This document shows, in pieces, positions 54,558 to 63,492 of a stretch of 64,000 bases of DNA. The stretch comes from Amphibacillus sp052055485 (GTDB lineage Bacteria > Bacillota > Bacilli > Bacillales > Amphibacillaceae). The position numbers and the translations under genes were made by a program. A model generated the notes under the pieces. It was not told where the DNA came from. It did no database searches and worked only from the letters and a program-made list of their open reading frames with translations. The DNA is taken from assembly GCF_052055485.1 (NCBI RefSeq), contig NZ_CP197171.1, positions 1,612,001 to 1,676,000 on the forward strand, written 5' to 3'. Each line of letters opens with the position of its first letter. Position 1 is the stretch's first letter.

Positions 54558-55754
54558 ATGCATGCAACAATTATTGGTGGCGGAAGAATAGGAAGAGGTT
54601 TTATTGCTTCACTTCTTCAACGAAATAATATAGAAAAAGATTTTATGGATATATCAGAAGAGTTATTAAATCTTTTTAATTCTCACAAGAATTATAATGT
54701 TCATATATTAGGTAATAAAAATAATAATACCATTATTGAAAATTTCAAGGCGGAAAATGTAAATGATGAAGAAGCACTAAGAAAAGAACTTTTAAAATCC
54801 AAGTTTATTTTCACTGCCGTAGGTGGAAAGAACTTAAAGTTAATAGGAACTAAGATTGGTAAGCAGTATAGACACTTACTGGAGGAAGGTATGGCTCCTT
54901 CTTTTGTAATCATTACTTGTGAAAATTGGTTAACGCCAGCAAGTGACTTGCAAAAGAGTATCTTAGAAGAGTTGAATGAAGAACAAAAAAATATATTTTT
55001 AAATAAGGTAGATGTGACACAGGGGGTCATTAGAGCTTCAGGTACTTCAGCACCAAAAGGTGAAGAGACAGAAAATTTGCTTGATACTTGGATGCAAGAC
55101 TACTGGGTATTACCTGTTGATCAATCAAGAATTAAAAACAATGCTATACCACAATTGAAATATTTTGATTTTAAAGAAGACTTCGGAGAGATGTTAGCAC
55201 AAAAAATATATACTAATAATACGAGTGTAGCCTTAGTAGGGTATTTAGGTTATTTAAAGGGGTACAATTACGTAGCTGAATCAGCAAACGATTTTGAAAT
55301 AGAAACGATTTTCAAAAAATGTTTTACAGAGATCAATCATGCTTTAGTTTACTCGTTAGATGTCTCAGAAGAAAGCCAAAAGGAATTTTCTGAAATTGCT
55401 GAAGCTAAATATAAAGATTATAAAATTGTTGATCATGTAGTTCGAATAGCTAGAGAGCCATTGCGTAAATTGTCGCCAGATGATCGTTTTATCGGACCAG
55501 CTAAAATGGCTCAGGAGGCTGGAATAACTCCTAAAGCTATTTCCCTGGGAGCAGCTGCTGCTTTGTATTTTGATTATTATGATGATGCTGAAGCAATGAA
55601 ACTCCAGACTTTAAGAAAACAAAAGGGACTAGAATACGTGTTGGATACTGTATGTGGGCTTCAAGATAACAGAGAATTGAAAGAGTTAATTTTAGAAAGT
55701 GTAAATCAGTTAAAATTAAAAGGTTGGATTAAAGGAGATGTGACTCATGACTAA
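54558..55754 (+). CDS. Mannitol-1-phosphate-dehydrogenase-like alditol-phosphate dehydrogenase 1
   Basis: The 398-residue protein belongs to the polyol-specific long-chain dehydrogenase family. A Rossmann motif IIGGGRIGRGF at the N-terminus is followed by FTAVGGKNL. The catalytic-region motif QKIYTNNTSVALVGYLGY corresponds to the K-x4-NN segment of MtlD. It likely oxidises the phosphorylated alditol made by the PTS to a ketose phosphate with NAD+. The next dehydrogenase gene overlaps its end by eight bases. The two proteins share the fold but differ widely, so they are probably not redundant copies. Confidence 0.82.
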   Translation: MHATIIGGGRIGRGFIASLLQRNNIEKDFMDISEELLNLFNSHKNYNVHILGNKNNNTIIENFKAENVNDEEALRKELLKSKFIFTAVGGKNLKLIGTKIGKQYRHLLEEGMAPSFVIITCENWLTPASDLQKSILEELNEEQKNIFLNKVDVTQGVIRASGTSAPKGEETENLLDTWMQDYWVLPVDQSRIKNNAIPQLKYFDFKEDFGEMLAQKIYTNNTSVALVGYLGYLKGYNYVAESANDFEIETIFKKCFTEINHALVYSLDVSEESQKEFSEIAEAKYKDYKIVDHVVRIAREPLRKLSPDDRFIGPAKMAQEAGITPKAISLGAAAALYFDYYDDAEAMKLQTLRKQKGLEYVLDTVCGLQDNRELKELILESVNQLKLKGWIKGDVTHD

Positions 55755-56883
55755 AAAGGCAGTTGTATATGGTGCAGGTCAATCTGGAAGGGGATATCTC
55801 GCAAGATTTCTAAAAGAATCAGGTTATCAAATCACGTTCATAGAAACAGATCGTAAACTTGTGGATTTGTTAAATGAGGATAAATACTTTTTTATTCATT
55901 TTTATCATAAGGATCGTACGCCTGTTTTAATTGATCAGTTTCATGCTTTGACTTTAGATGATGATTTATCCTCAGTATTGAAAGAAGCAGATATTATATT
56001 AACGGCAGTAGGGGAACAAAACTTAAAAGCGGTTGCTGCTTCTCTTGCTAAATATTTAGAGAAAACTGAGCTGCCTCAGTTATTAACAGCAGAAAATGGA
56101 ACTAATCCTGCCCGTGTATTACGTAAAGAACTAGAAAAACAATACAAGGGCAGTATATCCAATGTAGTTTCTCAAACAGCTATATTTTGTTCGACTATTA
56201 ATATTGAAGACACAAGATTAGATATCCTATCGCAAAATGAGACTTATTTTCCGTATGATTTAGAAGGATTTAATGGAAGCTTGGATTTTCCAGGAGCAGA
56301 GCCTAGAAAAAACTTTGAACATTTCTTTGAACGAAAAATATATACTTACAATTGCTTGGCAGGGTTAATTTCTTATTTAGGGTATGTAAAAGGATATAAA
56401 ATATATGGAGAAGCAACTAATGATACAGAAGTTTCAAAGATTATTGATGAGCTATTAGAAATATTGAATCCTAGTTTAGCAGAGTATTTCAACATTTCAT
56501 TAGAAGAACAGGAGCTGTTTGCAAATAAGGCTGTTGAAAAATTTAAAGATATGAAAATTTTAGATTATGTTATAAAAAATGGACGGGCCCCGAGAAGAAA
56601 ATTAGGAAAGTCAGAGCGGATATATGCACCCTATAAAATATTAATTAATCATGATCAGGAAGCAACGATTATGTGCTTAGTTGCTGGAGCAGCTTTAGTT
56701 TATTTAGAAGAAATAGAATACACTGGTCATTCGTTTGATCCAGAGGAAGAATTACTCGCCATTCTGGATTTAAATGAAAATGATCCGTTTGTTAAGCTAA
56801 GTGTTAGTGCTTATGAGCATATAAAACAAAATAGAGCTACAGTTTCATTAGTGGAGCTATTAAATAGTTTACGAGCGGAGTAA
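55747..56883 (+). CDS. Mannitol-1-phosphate-dehydrogenase-like alditol-phosphate dehydrogenase 2
   Basis: The 378-residue protein is of the same family, with the Rossmann motif VYGAGQSGRGYLARFL, an acidic residue after strand 2 (FIETDRKL, favouring NAD+), LTAVGEQNL and ERKIYTYNCLAGLISYLGY at the catalytic site. It overlaps the upstream gene and uses the ribosome site AAAGGAG inside it. With its partner it may act on two stereoisomers or form a hetero-oligomer; neither is proven. Confidence 0.82.
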   Translation: MTKKAVVYGAGQSGRGYLARFLKESGYQITFIETDRKLVDLLNEDKYFFIHFYHKDRTPVLIDQFHALTLDDDLSSVLKEADIILTAVGEQNLKAVAASLAKYLEKTELPQLLTAENGTNPARVLRKELEKQYKGSISNVVSQTAIFCSTINIEDTRLDILSQNETYFPYDLEGFNGSLDFPGAEPRKNFEHFFERKIYTYNCLAGLISYLGYVKGYKIYGEATNDTEVSKIIDELLEILNPSLAEYFNISLEEQELFANKAVEKFKDMKILDYVIKNGRAPRRKLGKSERIYAPYKILINHDQEATIMCLVAGAALVYLEEIEYTGHSFDPEEELLAILDLNENDPFVKLSVSAYEHIKQNRATVSLVELLNSLRAE

Positions 56884-56895
56884 AGGAGCGAGAGA

Positions 56896-57312
56896 ATGGT
56901 TGAAGTTTTAATTGTAACTCACGGCTCTCTTGCCGATGGGTTAATTGATACAGCAAAATTAATTGTTGGGGATATCTCTAAAGTATCTGGTATTGGATTC
57001 AAACAAGGTGATGATCCTGAACAATTAATTAAATTGATTAAAGAGAAGATTAACGATACATTGAAGAAGAATAATCAATTACTCATTTTTGCGGATTTAT
57101 TAGGCGGTAGTCCCTCTAATAAAATTGCAATGTGCTTAAACAATATGAATGAGATAGATAAGGTAGAGGCTGTAGTAGGTGTAAATCTCCCTATGCTATT
57201 AGATACTTTAATGTTGTGCAATGTTGAACATGATGTTCAAAAAGTAAAAGAAAGTTGTCTGAAAAATGGCGTAGAAGGAATCAAAGACTTGAAAAAAATA
57301 TTTGGACTCTGA
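56896..57312 (+). CDS. PTS EIIA, mannose family
   Basis: The 138-residue phosphocarrier has LIVTHGSLADGL with the phosphorylated His at residue 9 and FADLLGGSPSNKIA later. It takes phosphate from HPr and gives it to EIIB. Its position at the end of the operon, after the metabolic genes, is unusual but completes the system. AAAGGAG precedes the ATG. Confidence 0.9.
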   Translation: MVEVLIVTHGSLADGLIDTAKLIVGDISKVSGIGFKQGDDPEQLIKLIKEKINDTLKKNNQLLIFADLLGGSPSNKIAMCLNNMNEIDKVEAVVGVNLPMLLDTLMLCNVEHDVQKVKESCLKNGVEGIKDLKKIFGL

Positions 57313-57655
57313 ATATGATGTGAAGGTGAGATTGTCTTACTTGATACAGTAAATATTCATAAGTAGGAAATATAGGGTTGGATTGATGAGATTATAAGTT
57401 TACCTATTGCTCCAAAGCTTATTTTAAAAATAAGGGGAAGAAGTAGAAAGCCTATATATAAAACATAAAAATATCTGATGCACCCAATATTAAAGCAAAA
57501 ATAATGGGAGCTAGAATAGTAAATGATATAGGCTTTGTTATGAGGAGCAGAGACTAATACAGTTTTTGCTGAATGACTAGATAAAGAGATGAATAATCGA
57601 CGAGCTCAGGAGTGTATAGAAGTGTTTAACAAGCATACAAAAGAGAGTGATAAAG
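57313..57655 (+). pseudogene. Decayed coding sequence between EIIA and the epimerase
   Basis: No intact gene is present, but two protein-like pieces in different frames remain: KISDAPNIKAKIMGARIVND at about 57466-57525 and, after a shift, TVFAE-stop-LDKEMNNRRAQECIEVF at about 57558-57622. Their order and spacing suggest one gene broken by a frameshift and a TGG-to-TGA change. A faint resemblance to the C-terminal part of RpiB/LacAB-type sugar-phosphate isomerases fits the operon but is weak. Confidence 0.35.
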
Positions 57656-58354
57656 ATGACAATTAAAATGGCTGCTTCATTAATGTGCGGGGATATGTTA
57701 GCTATTGGAGATGAATTGGGAAGGTTGGCAAAAAGTAAATGTGATTTGCTTCATTTAGATGTAATGGATGGTATGTTTGTAGATAATATGGCCCTTTTTC
57801 CTGAGTGGATAGAGCGAATAAAAGAGCAAACAACGATTCCCTTTGATATTCATTTGGCTACAATGGTCCCTGAAAGGTATTTGGAAATGTTTATCAAACT
57901 TAAGCCAGAATACCTTTCATTCCATATTGAAACAACAATTAATCCAATGAGATTGATAAACATCATACGGGAAGCAGGAATAAAACCTTCAATTGCTATT
58001 AATCCAGAAACCCCTCTTGAGAGGATTGAACCGTATGTTGAGTATATAGATATGGTGTTATTAATGACAGTAAATACAGGGTTTGCTGGACAATCATTTA
58101 AAGAAGAAACTTTAGATAAATTAAAGGAATTAAATAAATTAATACGTAAAACCACAAACAAACCATTAATAGAAGTAGATGGAAATATCCATAATGATAC
58201 GATTGAAAAAATGAGGGGTTTTCTTCCAGATGTATTTGTACTGGGGACATCAGCATTGTTTCATGATAAGGACAATCTAACGTATGAAGAGAGAATAGAG
58301 GCAATAAGAAATAGAGTTCATGAATTACATTCTTTTAATGAAGGTTTCGCATAA
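57656..58354 (+). CDS. Ribulose-phosphate 3-epimerase-like / allulose-6-phosphate 3-epimerase-like enzyme
   Basis: The 232-residue TIM-barrel epimerase has MAASLMCGDM, LHLDVMDGMFVDN, FDIHLATMVPERY, NPETPLERI, LMTVNTGFAGQ and LIEVDGNI, which include the metal-binding His and Asp residues of the RPE family. The C-terminal block DVFVLGTSALF resembles AlsE. It probably converts the ketose phosphate from the two dehydrogenases into a central intermediate such as xylulose-5-phosphate or fructose-6-phosphate. The ATG at 57656 has only a weak ribosome site; a GTG at 57647 is an alternative. Confidence 0.82.
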   Translation: MTIKMAASLMCGDMLAIGDELGRLAKSKCDLLHLDVMDGMFVDNMALFPEWIERIKEQTTIPFDIHLATMVPERYLEMFIKLKPEYLSFHIETTINPMRLINIIREAGIKPSIAINPETPLERIEPYVEYIDMVLLMTVNTGFAGQSFKEETLDKLKELNKLIRKTTNKPLIEVDGNIHNDTIEKMRGFLPDVFVLGTSALFHDKDNLTYEERIEAIRNRVHELHSFNEGFA

Positions 58355-59002
58355 TATCCAGAAAACACTCAGTTGTGGAACTGATAAAATTGCTGAGTGA
58401 GAGTATGCTGAAGAGAAACAAATACAGTATGCTAACTATAGACATTTAAATAGTTGAGGATCTAGAAAATAGCAGCTGTCGCAAGATGTATCTTTTGTGA
58501 CAGCTGCTTTAAAGTTTGTTAACCTTTTTGTTATTGTACAGTTGGGGAAGGTTAGATTTAACTTAGAATATTTAGATTATGTATGAAATATAAAATGCCT
58601 ACCCAATAGGACCTAGGCCGCTAAAGAATGATATCAAGGCAAACTTACACAATTAGCCTCTATCCTTTCCCTTTCAAATTTATTATGAGATCCAATTCAA
58701 ATGATAAGTTCTTATTATCCTTCATTTTGAGATACATGATTAAAGGCTCCCCAAATGTTTTGAAGTGCTACTGCTAGAACGGCAATTATTCCCGGGCCTG
58801 TTTGAAAAACCGGTCTCTTCTGATACTAAAAAGGCTGTTGCACAACCTATTCTTCATTTAGCTACAAACACTATTTAAACTTTATAATATTGAGTTACAA
58901 CTGATTGTATCATTTTCAAAGATTCACTAGAACATCATACAAATAAAAAAGCTTATTCACTCTCGCCCACTTGTTAGGGAATGATCTTTTATGGCGCGCT
59001 TT
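58355..59002. other. Intergenic region between the epimerase gene and the arg operon
   Basis: Contains a terminator (58471-58510) and, at 58842-58857, the block GGCTGTTGCACAA shared with the recurrent terminators but without the pairing partner. Bases 58945-59004 hold a further T-rich stretch. No gene was recognised. Confidence 0.4.
58471..58510 (+). terminator. Terminator after the epimerase gene
   Basis: AGCAGCTGTCGCAA (58471-58484) pairs with TTGTGACAGCTGCT (58495-58508), one G-U pair. The following T-run is short. Confidence 0.6.
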
Positions 59003-59004
59003 TT

Positions 59005-59018
59005 TGTATAAATATTCA
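59005..59018. promoter_or_regulatory. ARG box 1 (ArgR/AhrC site)
   Basis: TGTATAAATATTCA fits the core TGNATWWWWATNCA exactly. It lies about 50 bp upstream of the -35 element of argC. Confidence 0.8.
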
Positions 59019-59054
59019 ATTATAATACTATTATAAATTATTTATACAATACTA

Positions 59055-59083
59055 TTGCATAAACATACAACATCAAGTATAAT
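59055..59083 (+). promoter_or_regulatory. Sigma-A promoter of argCJBD
   Basis: TTGCAT (59055-59060) and TATAAT (59078-59083) are spaced by 17 bases. Transcription would begin near 59090, which excludes the in-frame ATG at 59095 as the main start of argC. Confidence 0.85.
59056..59069. promoter_or_regulatory. ARG box 2 overlapping the -35 element
   Basis: TGCATAAACATACA fits the ARG box core with one mismatch and covers the -35 region, so arginine-bound ArgR would block RNA polymerase. The two boxes are 51 bp apart. Confidence 0.65.
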
Positions 59084-59118
59084 GATTAATCACAATGGTT
59101 ATAGGGAGTGTTTTAAAA

Positions 59119-60156
59119 ATGAAAGTAGCTATCATTGGAGGATCGGGATATGGGGCTGTTGAATTAGCAAGGTTATTATATCAACACCCATATGTTGAAG
59201 TGTTACAAATTATTTCACACTCACAAGCAGGGACTATTTTCTCAGAAATATATCCACAGATGGTGACAATTCTCGATCAACCCATGGCTGACTTAAAATT
59301 AGAAAAGCTTACAGATGATATTGACGTTGTCTTTTTAGCAACACCATCGGATGTTAGTCATAAGCTTATTCCAAAAATTCTTGATTTGAAGTTAAAGTGT
59401 ATTGATTTATCGGGTGACTTTCGTTTGAAAGACCCAGCACAATATCAGCAATGGTACGGATTTGAAACAACAGCTGAAAAGTATCTTAATCAGGCGGTAT
59501 ACGGATTAAGTGAAATATATCAAGAGGAAATCCTTGATGCACAACTAATTGCTAATCCAGGCTGTTATCCAACAGCTGCCTTACTTGCACTAATTCCTGC
59601 AATTGATGGCAATCTTATTTCATTTAACTCAATTATTATTGATGGAAAAACAGGCGTTTCAGGAGCAGGCCGTGGTTTATCATTAAATGTCCATTTTTCA
59701 GAAATGAATGAGAATACAAAGGCTTATCAACTGGGTGTACATAAACATATCCCTGAAATCGAACAAATATTATCTGAAAAATCAAATGATTCAATCAATA
59801 TAAATTTTACACCACATATTGTCCCAATGACAAGAGGGATGATGACAACTATATATACGGATTTATTGGCTGATGTATCACAAGAACAAGTAGAAGAATG
59901 GTATGAGTGTTTTTATCAGAATCATCCATTTATCAGAGTGCGAAAAGCAGGTCAAATCCCGAGTACAAAAGAGGTTTATGGAAGTAATTATTGCGATATT
60001 GGCCTTCATGTAGATAAAAGAACAAATAAATTAATGATCGTTTCAGTTATTGATAATTTAATGAAAGGCGCGGCTGGTCAAGCGATTCAAAATCTGAATC
60101 TGATGTCAAATTGGGATCAACAAACAGGTTTGGCTGATGTGCCGATTTATCCATAG
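59119..60156 (+). CDS. argC: N-acetyl-gamma-glutamyl-phosphate reductase
   Basis: The 345-residue enzyme reduces N-acetylglutamyl phosphate to the semialdehyde with NADPH, the third step of arginine synthesis. It has the N-terminal Rossmann motif VAIIGGSGYGAVEL, IDLSGDFRL, the catalytic Cys in NPGCYPTAALL and the C-terminal block NLMKGAAGQAIQN. The start at 59119 is supported by family length and by the promoter position; GGGAG lies ten bases upstream. It is the first gene of argCJBD. Confidence 0.95.
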   Translation: MKVAIIGGSGYGAVELARLLYQHPYVEVLQIISHSQAGTIFSEIYPQMVTILDQPMADLKLEKLTDDIDVVFLATPSDVSHKLIPKILDLKLKCIDLSGDFRLKDPAQYQQWYGFETTAEKYLNQAVYGLSEIYQEEILDAQLIANPGCYPTAALLALIPAIDGNLISFNSIIIDGKTGVSGAGRGLSLNVHFSEMNENTKAYQLGVHKHIPEIEQILSEKSNDSININFTPHIVPMTRGMMTTIYTDLLADVSQEQVEEWYECFYQNHPFIRVRKAGQIPSTKEVYGSNYCDIGLHVDKRTNKLMIVSVIDNLMKGAAGQAIQNLNLMSNWDQQTGLADVPIYP

Positions 60157-60168
60157 GAGGTTATTGTC

Positions 60169-61386
60169 ATGAATACTGTCACAACAAAGCAAGCGATAAT
60201 AGAGGTAGACCAAGGTGGCGTTTCATCACCTAAAGGGTATCAAGCAGGTGGCTTGCACTGCGGCATTCGCAAAGAGAAACTAGACTTAGGTTGGCTCATT
60301 TCAGAAACACCAGCCGATGCTTTTGCTGTTTATACCACGAACCTTTTTCAAGCAGCACCATTAAAAGTCACTCAAGAAAGCTTAGCTGCTGAACAAAAGT
60401 TACAAGCATTAATCGTTAATTCAGGGATAGCAAATGCGTGTACAGGAGATCGAGGTCTTCAAGATGCGGAACACATGCGAGCAAAAATGGCAGAAAAATT
60501 TGGGCTAGCCAAACATCATGTTGCCGTAGCTTCGACTGGTGTAATTGGTGAGTTTTTGCCAATGGAGAAGGTCACTGATGGAATAGCAGCGATTGATTCG
60601 GCGAACGACTCGTTTGAAACAGCGATCCTAACCACAGATACAAAAGAAAAAAAGATCGCTGTTCAAGTTGAAATCGATGGACAAATCGTGTCGATTGGCG
60701 GGTCTGCTAAAGGATCTGGCATGATCAATCCGAATATGGCAACGATGTTAAGTTTTATTACGACAGATGCGGTTGTTCAACCTAAGGCACTAGATCAACA
60801 ACTCAAACAGTTGACTAAGCAGACGTTTAATATGATTACGGTAGATGGCGACACAAGTACAAACGATATGGTGTTAGTGATGGCTAATGGTCAAGCACAA
60901 AATCAAACGCTTGATCCAAATCATCCGCAATGGTCATTATTTACTGAAGCGCTGGGAGTTGTTTTTCAGTTTTTGGCAAAGGAAATTGCCCGTGATGGGG
61001 AAGGAGCAACCAAGCTAATTGAAGTGCAAGTTGAAGGGACAGAAACGGAAGCGGACGGACAAAAAATTACCAAAGCGATTATTGGTTCGAATTTAGTTAA
61101 AACAGCTATCCATGGTGAAGATGCGAACTGGGGGCGTATTATAACAGCGATTGGTTATAGTGGAGTTGCCATCAACCCTGATCAAGTCACTGTTAAAATG
61201 GGTCATACCACCGTGGTGGAAAAGGGTTTACCGGTAGCATTTGATGAAACGGAAGTAAAGACATATTTAGCAGGTGATCAAATTACCATTTATGTCAAAG
61301 CAGGGACTTCAAATATGAAGGCATTTGGTTGGGGCTGTGATTTATCTTATGAATACGTCAGAATCAATGCATTATATCGAACATAA
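60169..61386 (+). CDS. argJ: Glutamate N-acetyltransferase / amino-acid acetyltransferase
   Basis: The 405-residue protein is self-cleaved before the Thr in MINPNMATMLSFITTDA to give two subunits. It has SGIANACTG, VASTGVIGEFLPM, GSAKGSGMI and VKTAIHGEDANWGRI. ArgJ recycles the acetyl group from acetylornithine to glutamate and, if bifunctional, also uses acetyl-CoA. No argA-type gene is in the window. TAGGAGG precedes the ATG, 12 bp after argC. Confidence 0.95.
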   Translation: MNTVTTKQAIIEVDQGGVSSPKGYQAGGLHCGIRKEKLDLGWLISETPADAFAVYTTNLFQAAPLKVTQESLAAEQKLQALIVNSGIANACTGDRGLQDAEHMRAKMAEKFGLAKHHVAVASTGVIGEFLPMEKVTDGIAAIDSANDSFETAILTTDTKEKKIAVQVEIDGQIVSIGGSAKGSGMINPNMATMLSFITTDAVVQPKALDQQLKQLTKQTFNMITVDGDTSTNDMVLVMANGQAQNQTLDPNHPQWSLFTEALGVVFQFLAKEIARDGEGATKLIEVQVEGTETEADGQKITKAIIGSNLVKTAIHGEDANWGRIITAIGYSGVAINPDQVTVKMGHTTVVEKGLPVAFDETEVKTYLAGDQITIYVKAGTSNMKAFGWGCDLSYEYVRINALYRT

Positions 61387-61398
61387 AGGGGTGGAACA

Positions 61399-62187
61399 AT
61401 GACTTATCTTGTTATTAAATGCGGGGGAAGTATTGTTGATGAGTTACCGAGTTCATTTTTTAATAATCTAGTCAAGTTACAAGAAATAAAAAAGATCAAA
61501 CCCATCATTGTTCATGGTGGTGGACCGATGATTACATCACAGTTAAAACAAATGAATGTCAAAACAACATTTGTTAACGGACTGCGGGTGACAACAGAAG
61601 AAGTGCTAGATGTTGTTGAAATGGTTTTAAGTGGTTCGATAAATAAGAAAATAGTTCGAAAAATGATCGATCAAAAAGCAAAAGCGATTGGAATGAGCGG
61701 TATTGATGGTCATTTGCTTCAAGCAGCACCGATTAAAGAAGCCGATAAATATGGTTATGTCGGGGATATTACAGTGGTCAATACAGACCTCATTCAAACA
61801 ATGGTTGAGCAAAATTATATTCCGGTTATTTCACCGATTGCTATCGGGAATGATCATCAGCATTATAATATTAATGCTGATGTTGCAGCTTCAGCTGTTG
61901 CGTCAGCATTAAGTGCTCCGCTTTGTTTTGTCAGTGATATCCCTGGGATTTGTATTGATGATCAAGTCCTTCATTTTGCTGATCAGGCAAAAATTAATCA
62001 ATTGATTAAAGAACAGGTTATTTATGGTGGCATGATTCCAAAGGTGAAATCAGCGCTTAAAGCACTGGAGTTAGGAGCAACTGAGGTGTCGATTGTCAAT
62101 GGCCTGGAGTCTAATGCCCTTTTGAATTTTGCTAATGGTGATCCAATTGGCACGAGAATTCAACTGGGGGAGGTTAGTTATGTCTAA
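61399..62187 (+). CDS. argB: Acetylglutamate kinase
   Basis: The 262-residue amino-acid kinase phosphorylates N-acetylglutamate. It has LVIKCGGSIVDE (phosphate-binding Lys), IVHGGGPMI, the substrate-binding region GLRVTTEEVLDVVEMVLSG, NINADVAAS and GGMIPKVKSA. It lacks the N-terminal extension found in arginine-inhibited kinases, so it may not be feedback-inhibited. It overlaps argD by eight bases. Confidence 0.95.
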   Translation: MTYLVIKCGGSIVDELPSSFFNNLVKLQEIKKIKPIIVHGGGPMITSQLKQMNVKTTFVNGLRVTTEEVLDVVEMVLSGSINKKIVRKMIDQKAKAIGMSGIDGHLLQAAPIKEADKYGYVGDITVVNTDLIQTMVEQNYIPVISPIAIGNDHQHYNINADVAASAVASALSAPLCFVSDIPGICIDDQVLHFADQAKINQLIKEQVIYGGMIPKVKSALKALELGATEVSIVNGLESNALLNFANGDPIGTRIQLGEVSYV

Positions 62188-63355
62188 GCCAGCAAGCACA
62201 GTGATGCCGACCTATGCACGCTTCCCATTAACACTGACAAAAGGGGAAGGAAGCTATGTCTGGGATGATAGGGGAGAAAAATATTTAGATTACACGGCTG
62301 GTATTGCTACTTGTAATTTAGGTCATCGACCGCCAACAGTTGAAGCAGCGATACAAGATCAACTAAATCAGCTTTGGCATTGTTCGAATCTCTATCATAT
62401 CCCTAGCCAAGAAAAGTTAGCTGATCTTTTAACCGAATATAGCGCTTTTGACCAGGTTTTTTTTAGTAATAGTGGAGCTGAAGCGAATGAAGCAGCGATT
62501 AAATTGGCTCGTCGCTACGCACAAACAGTGAAGCAAACCGATCAATATGAAGTGGTTACTTTTTCACAATCCTTTCATGGACGCACATTGGCCACCCTAT
62601 CGGCAACTGCTCAGGAAAAGATTCAAGCTGGTTTTGCTCCAAAAATGCCTGGCTTTCGTTATTTACCTTATAATGATTTGGAAGCATTAGCAGACTTAGT
62701 CAGACCAGAAACCTGTGCGATCATGTTAGAACTCGTTCAAGGAGAAGGGGGCGTTCATCTAGCAGAGCAAGCTTGGATGGATCAACTGGTTTCTATCTGT
62801 CGTGAACATGATCTGCTGATCATTATTGACGAAATTCAAACGGGGATGGGAAGAACAGGGACATTATTTGCTTATCAGCAATATGGATTTGAACCGGATT
62901 TGATCACATTAGCTAAAGGGCTTGGATCAGGCTTTCCGATTGGTGCAGTTCTAGCTAAGAAGCATGTTGCCAAAGCATTTTCACCTGACACACATGGTTC
63001 AACTTTTGGGGGCAATCCATTAGCAACAACAGCAGGTTTAGCCACTATTACCCATATGGTCGAACCTGACTTTTTACCAACTGTTCAAGCTAACAGCAAC
63101 TATTTTTGGCAACAGCTCGAGGGCATTTGTGATAAAGCTAAGGGAGTTCAGGCGTTACGAGGAATGGGTTATTTAATAGGGATTGAAGTTGAAGGACAAG
63201 CTATTGATTATGTCAATCAAGCCAGAGAAGATTATCAGTTATTACTGCTCGTTGCTGGATCTCAAGTGATACGACTTGTCCCGCCATTGACGACCTCGAA
63301 AGTTGAAATAGATCAGGTGATTGAACATTTAGCACAACTATTTGCTACGAACTAA
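62180..63355 (+). CDS. argD: Acetylornithine aminotransferase
   Basis: The 391-residue PLP enzyme makes N-acetylornithine. Motifs are FFSNSGAEANEAAIKLAR, FSQSFHGRTLATLSATAQ, IIDEIQTGMGRTG, the PLP-binding Lys in LITLAKGLGSGFPIGA and HGSTFGGNPLA. Translation starts at ATG 62180 inside argB with GGGAGG upstream. It ends the cluster: argF and carAB, which often follow in Bacillales, are not present before the window edge. Confidence 0.95.
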   Translation: MSKPASTVMPTYARFPLTLTKGEGSYVWDDRGEKYLDYTAGIATCNLGHRPPTVEAAIQDQLNQLWHCSNLYHIPSQEKLADLLTEYSAFDQVFFSNSGAEANEAAIKLARRYAQTVKQTDQYEVVTFSQSFHGRTLATLSATAQEKIQAGFAPKMPGFRYLPYNDLEALADLVRPETCAIMLELVQGEGGVHLAEQAWMDQLVSICREHDLLIIIDEIQTGMGRTGTLFAYQQYGFEPDLITLAKGLGSGFPIGAVLAKKHVAKAFSPDTHGSTFGGNPLATTAGLATITHMVEPDFLPTVQANSNYFWQQLEGICDKAKGVQALRGMGYLIGIEVEGQAIDYVNQAREDYQLLLLVAGSQVIRLVPPLTTSKVEIDQVIEHLAQLFATN

Positions 63356-63381
63356 ACTGAGATTATAAAAGTGAAATCCGG

Positions 63382-63423
63382 GGCTGTTGCACAGTGAAGT
63401 ATAAGCTGTTCAATAGCCTTTTT
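63382..63423 (+). terminator. Terminator of the arg operon
   Basis: GGCTGTTG (63382-63389) pairs with CAATAGCC (63411-63418), one G-U pair, and TTTTT follows. Its left arm shares CTGTTGCACA with the terminators behind treR and the PASTA gene. Confidence 0.7.
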
Positions 63424-63492
63424 CTTTGTACGTATTAGAATTGTGATTAAAACATTCTATTCAGTTTTTCGAGGTGGAAATTTACATGAAGC

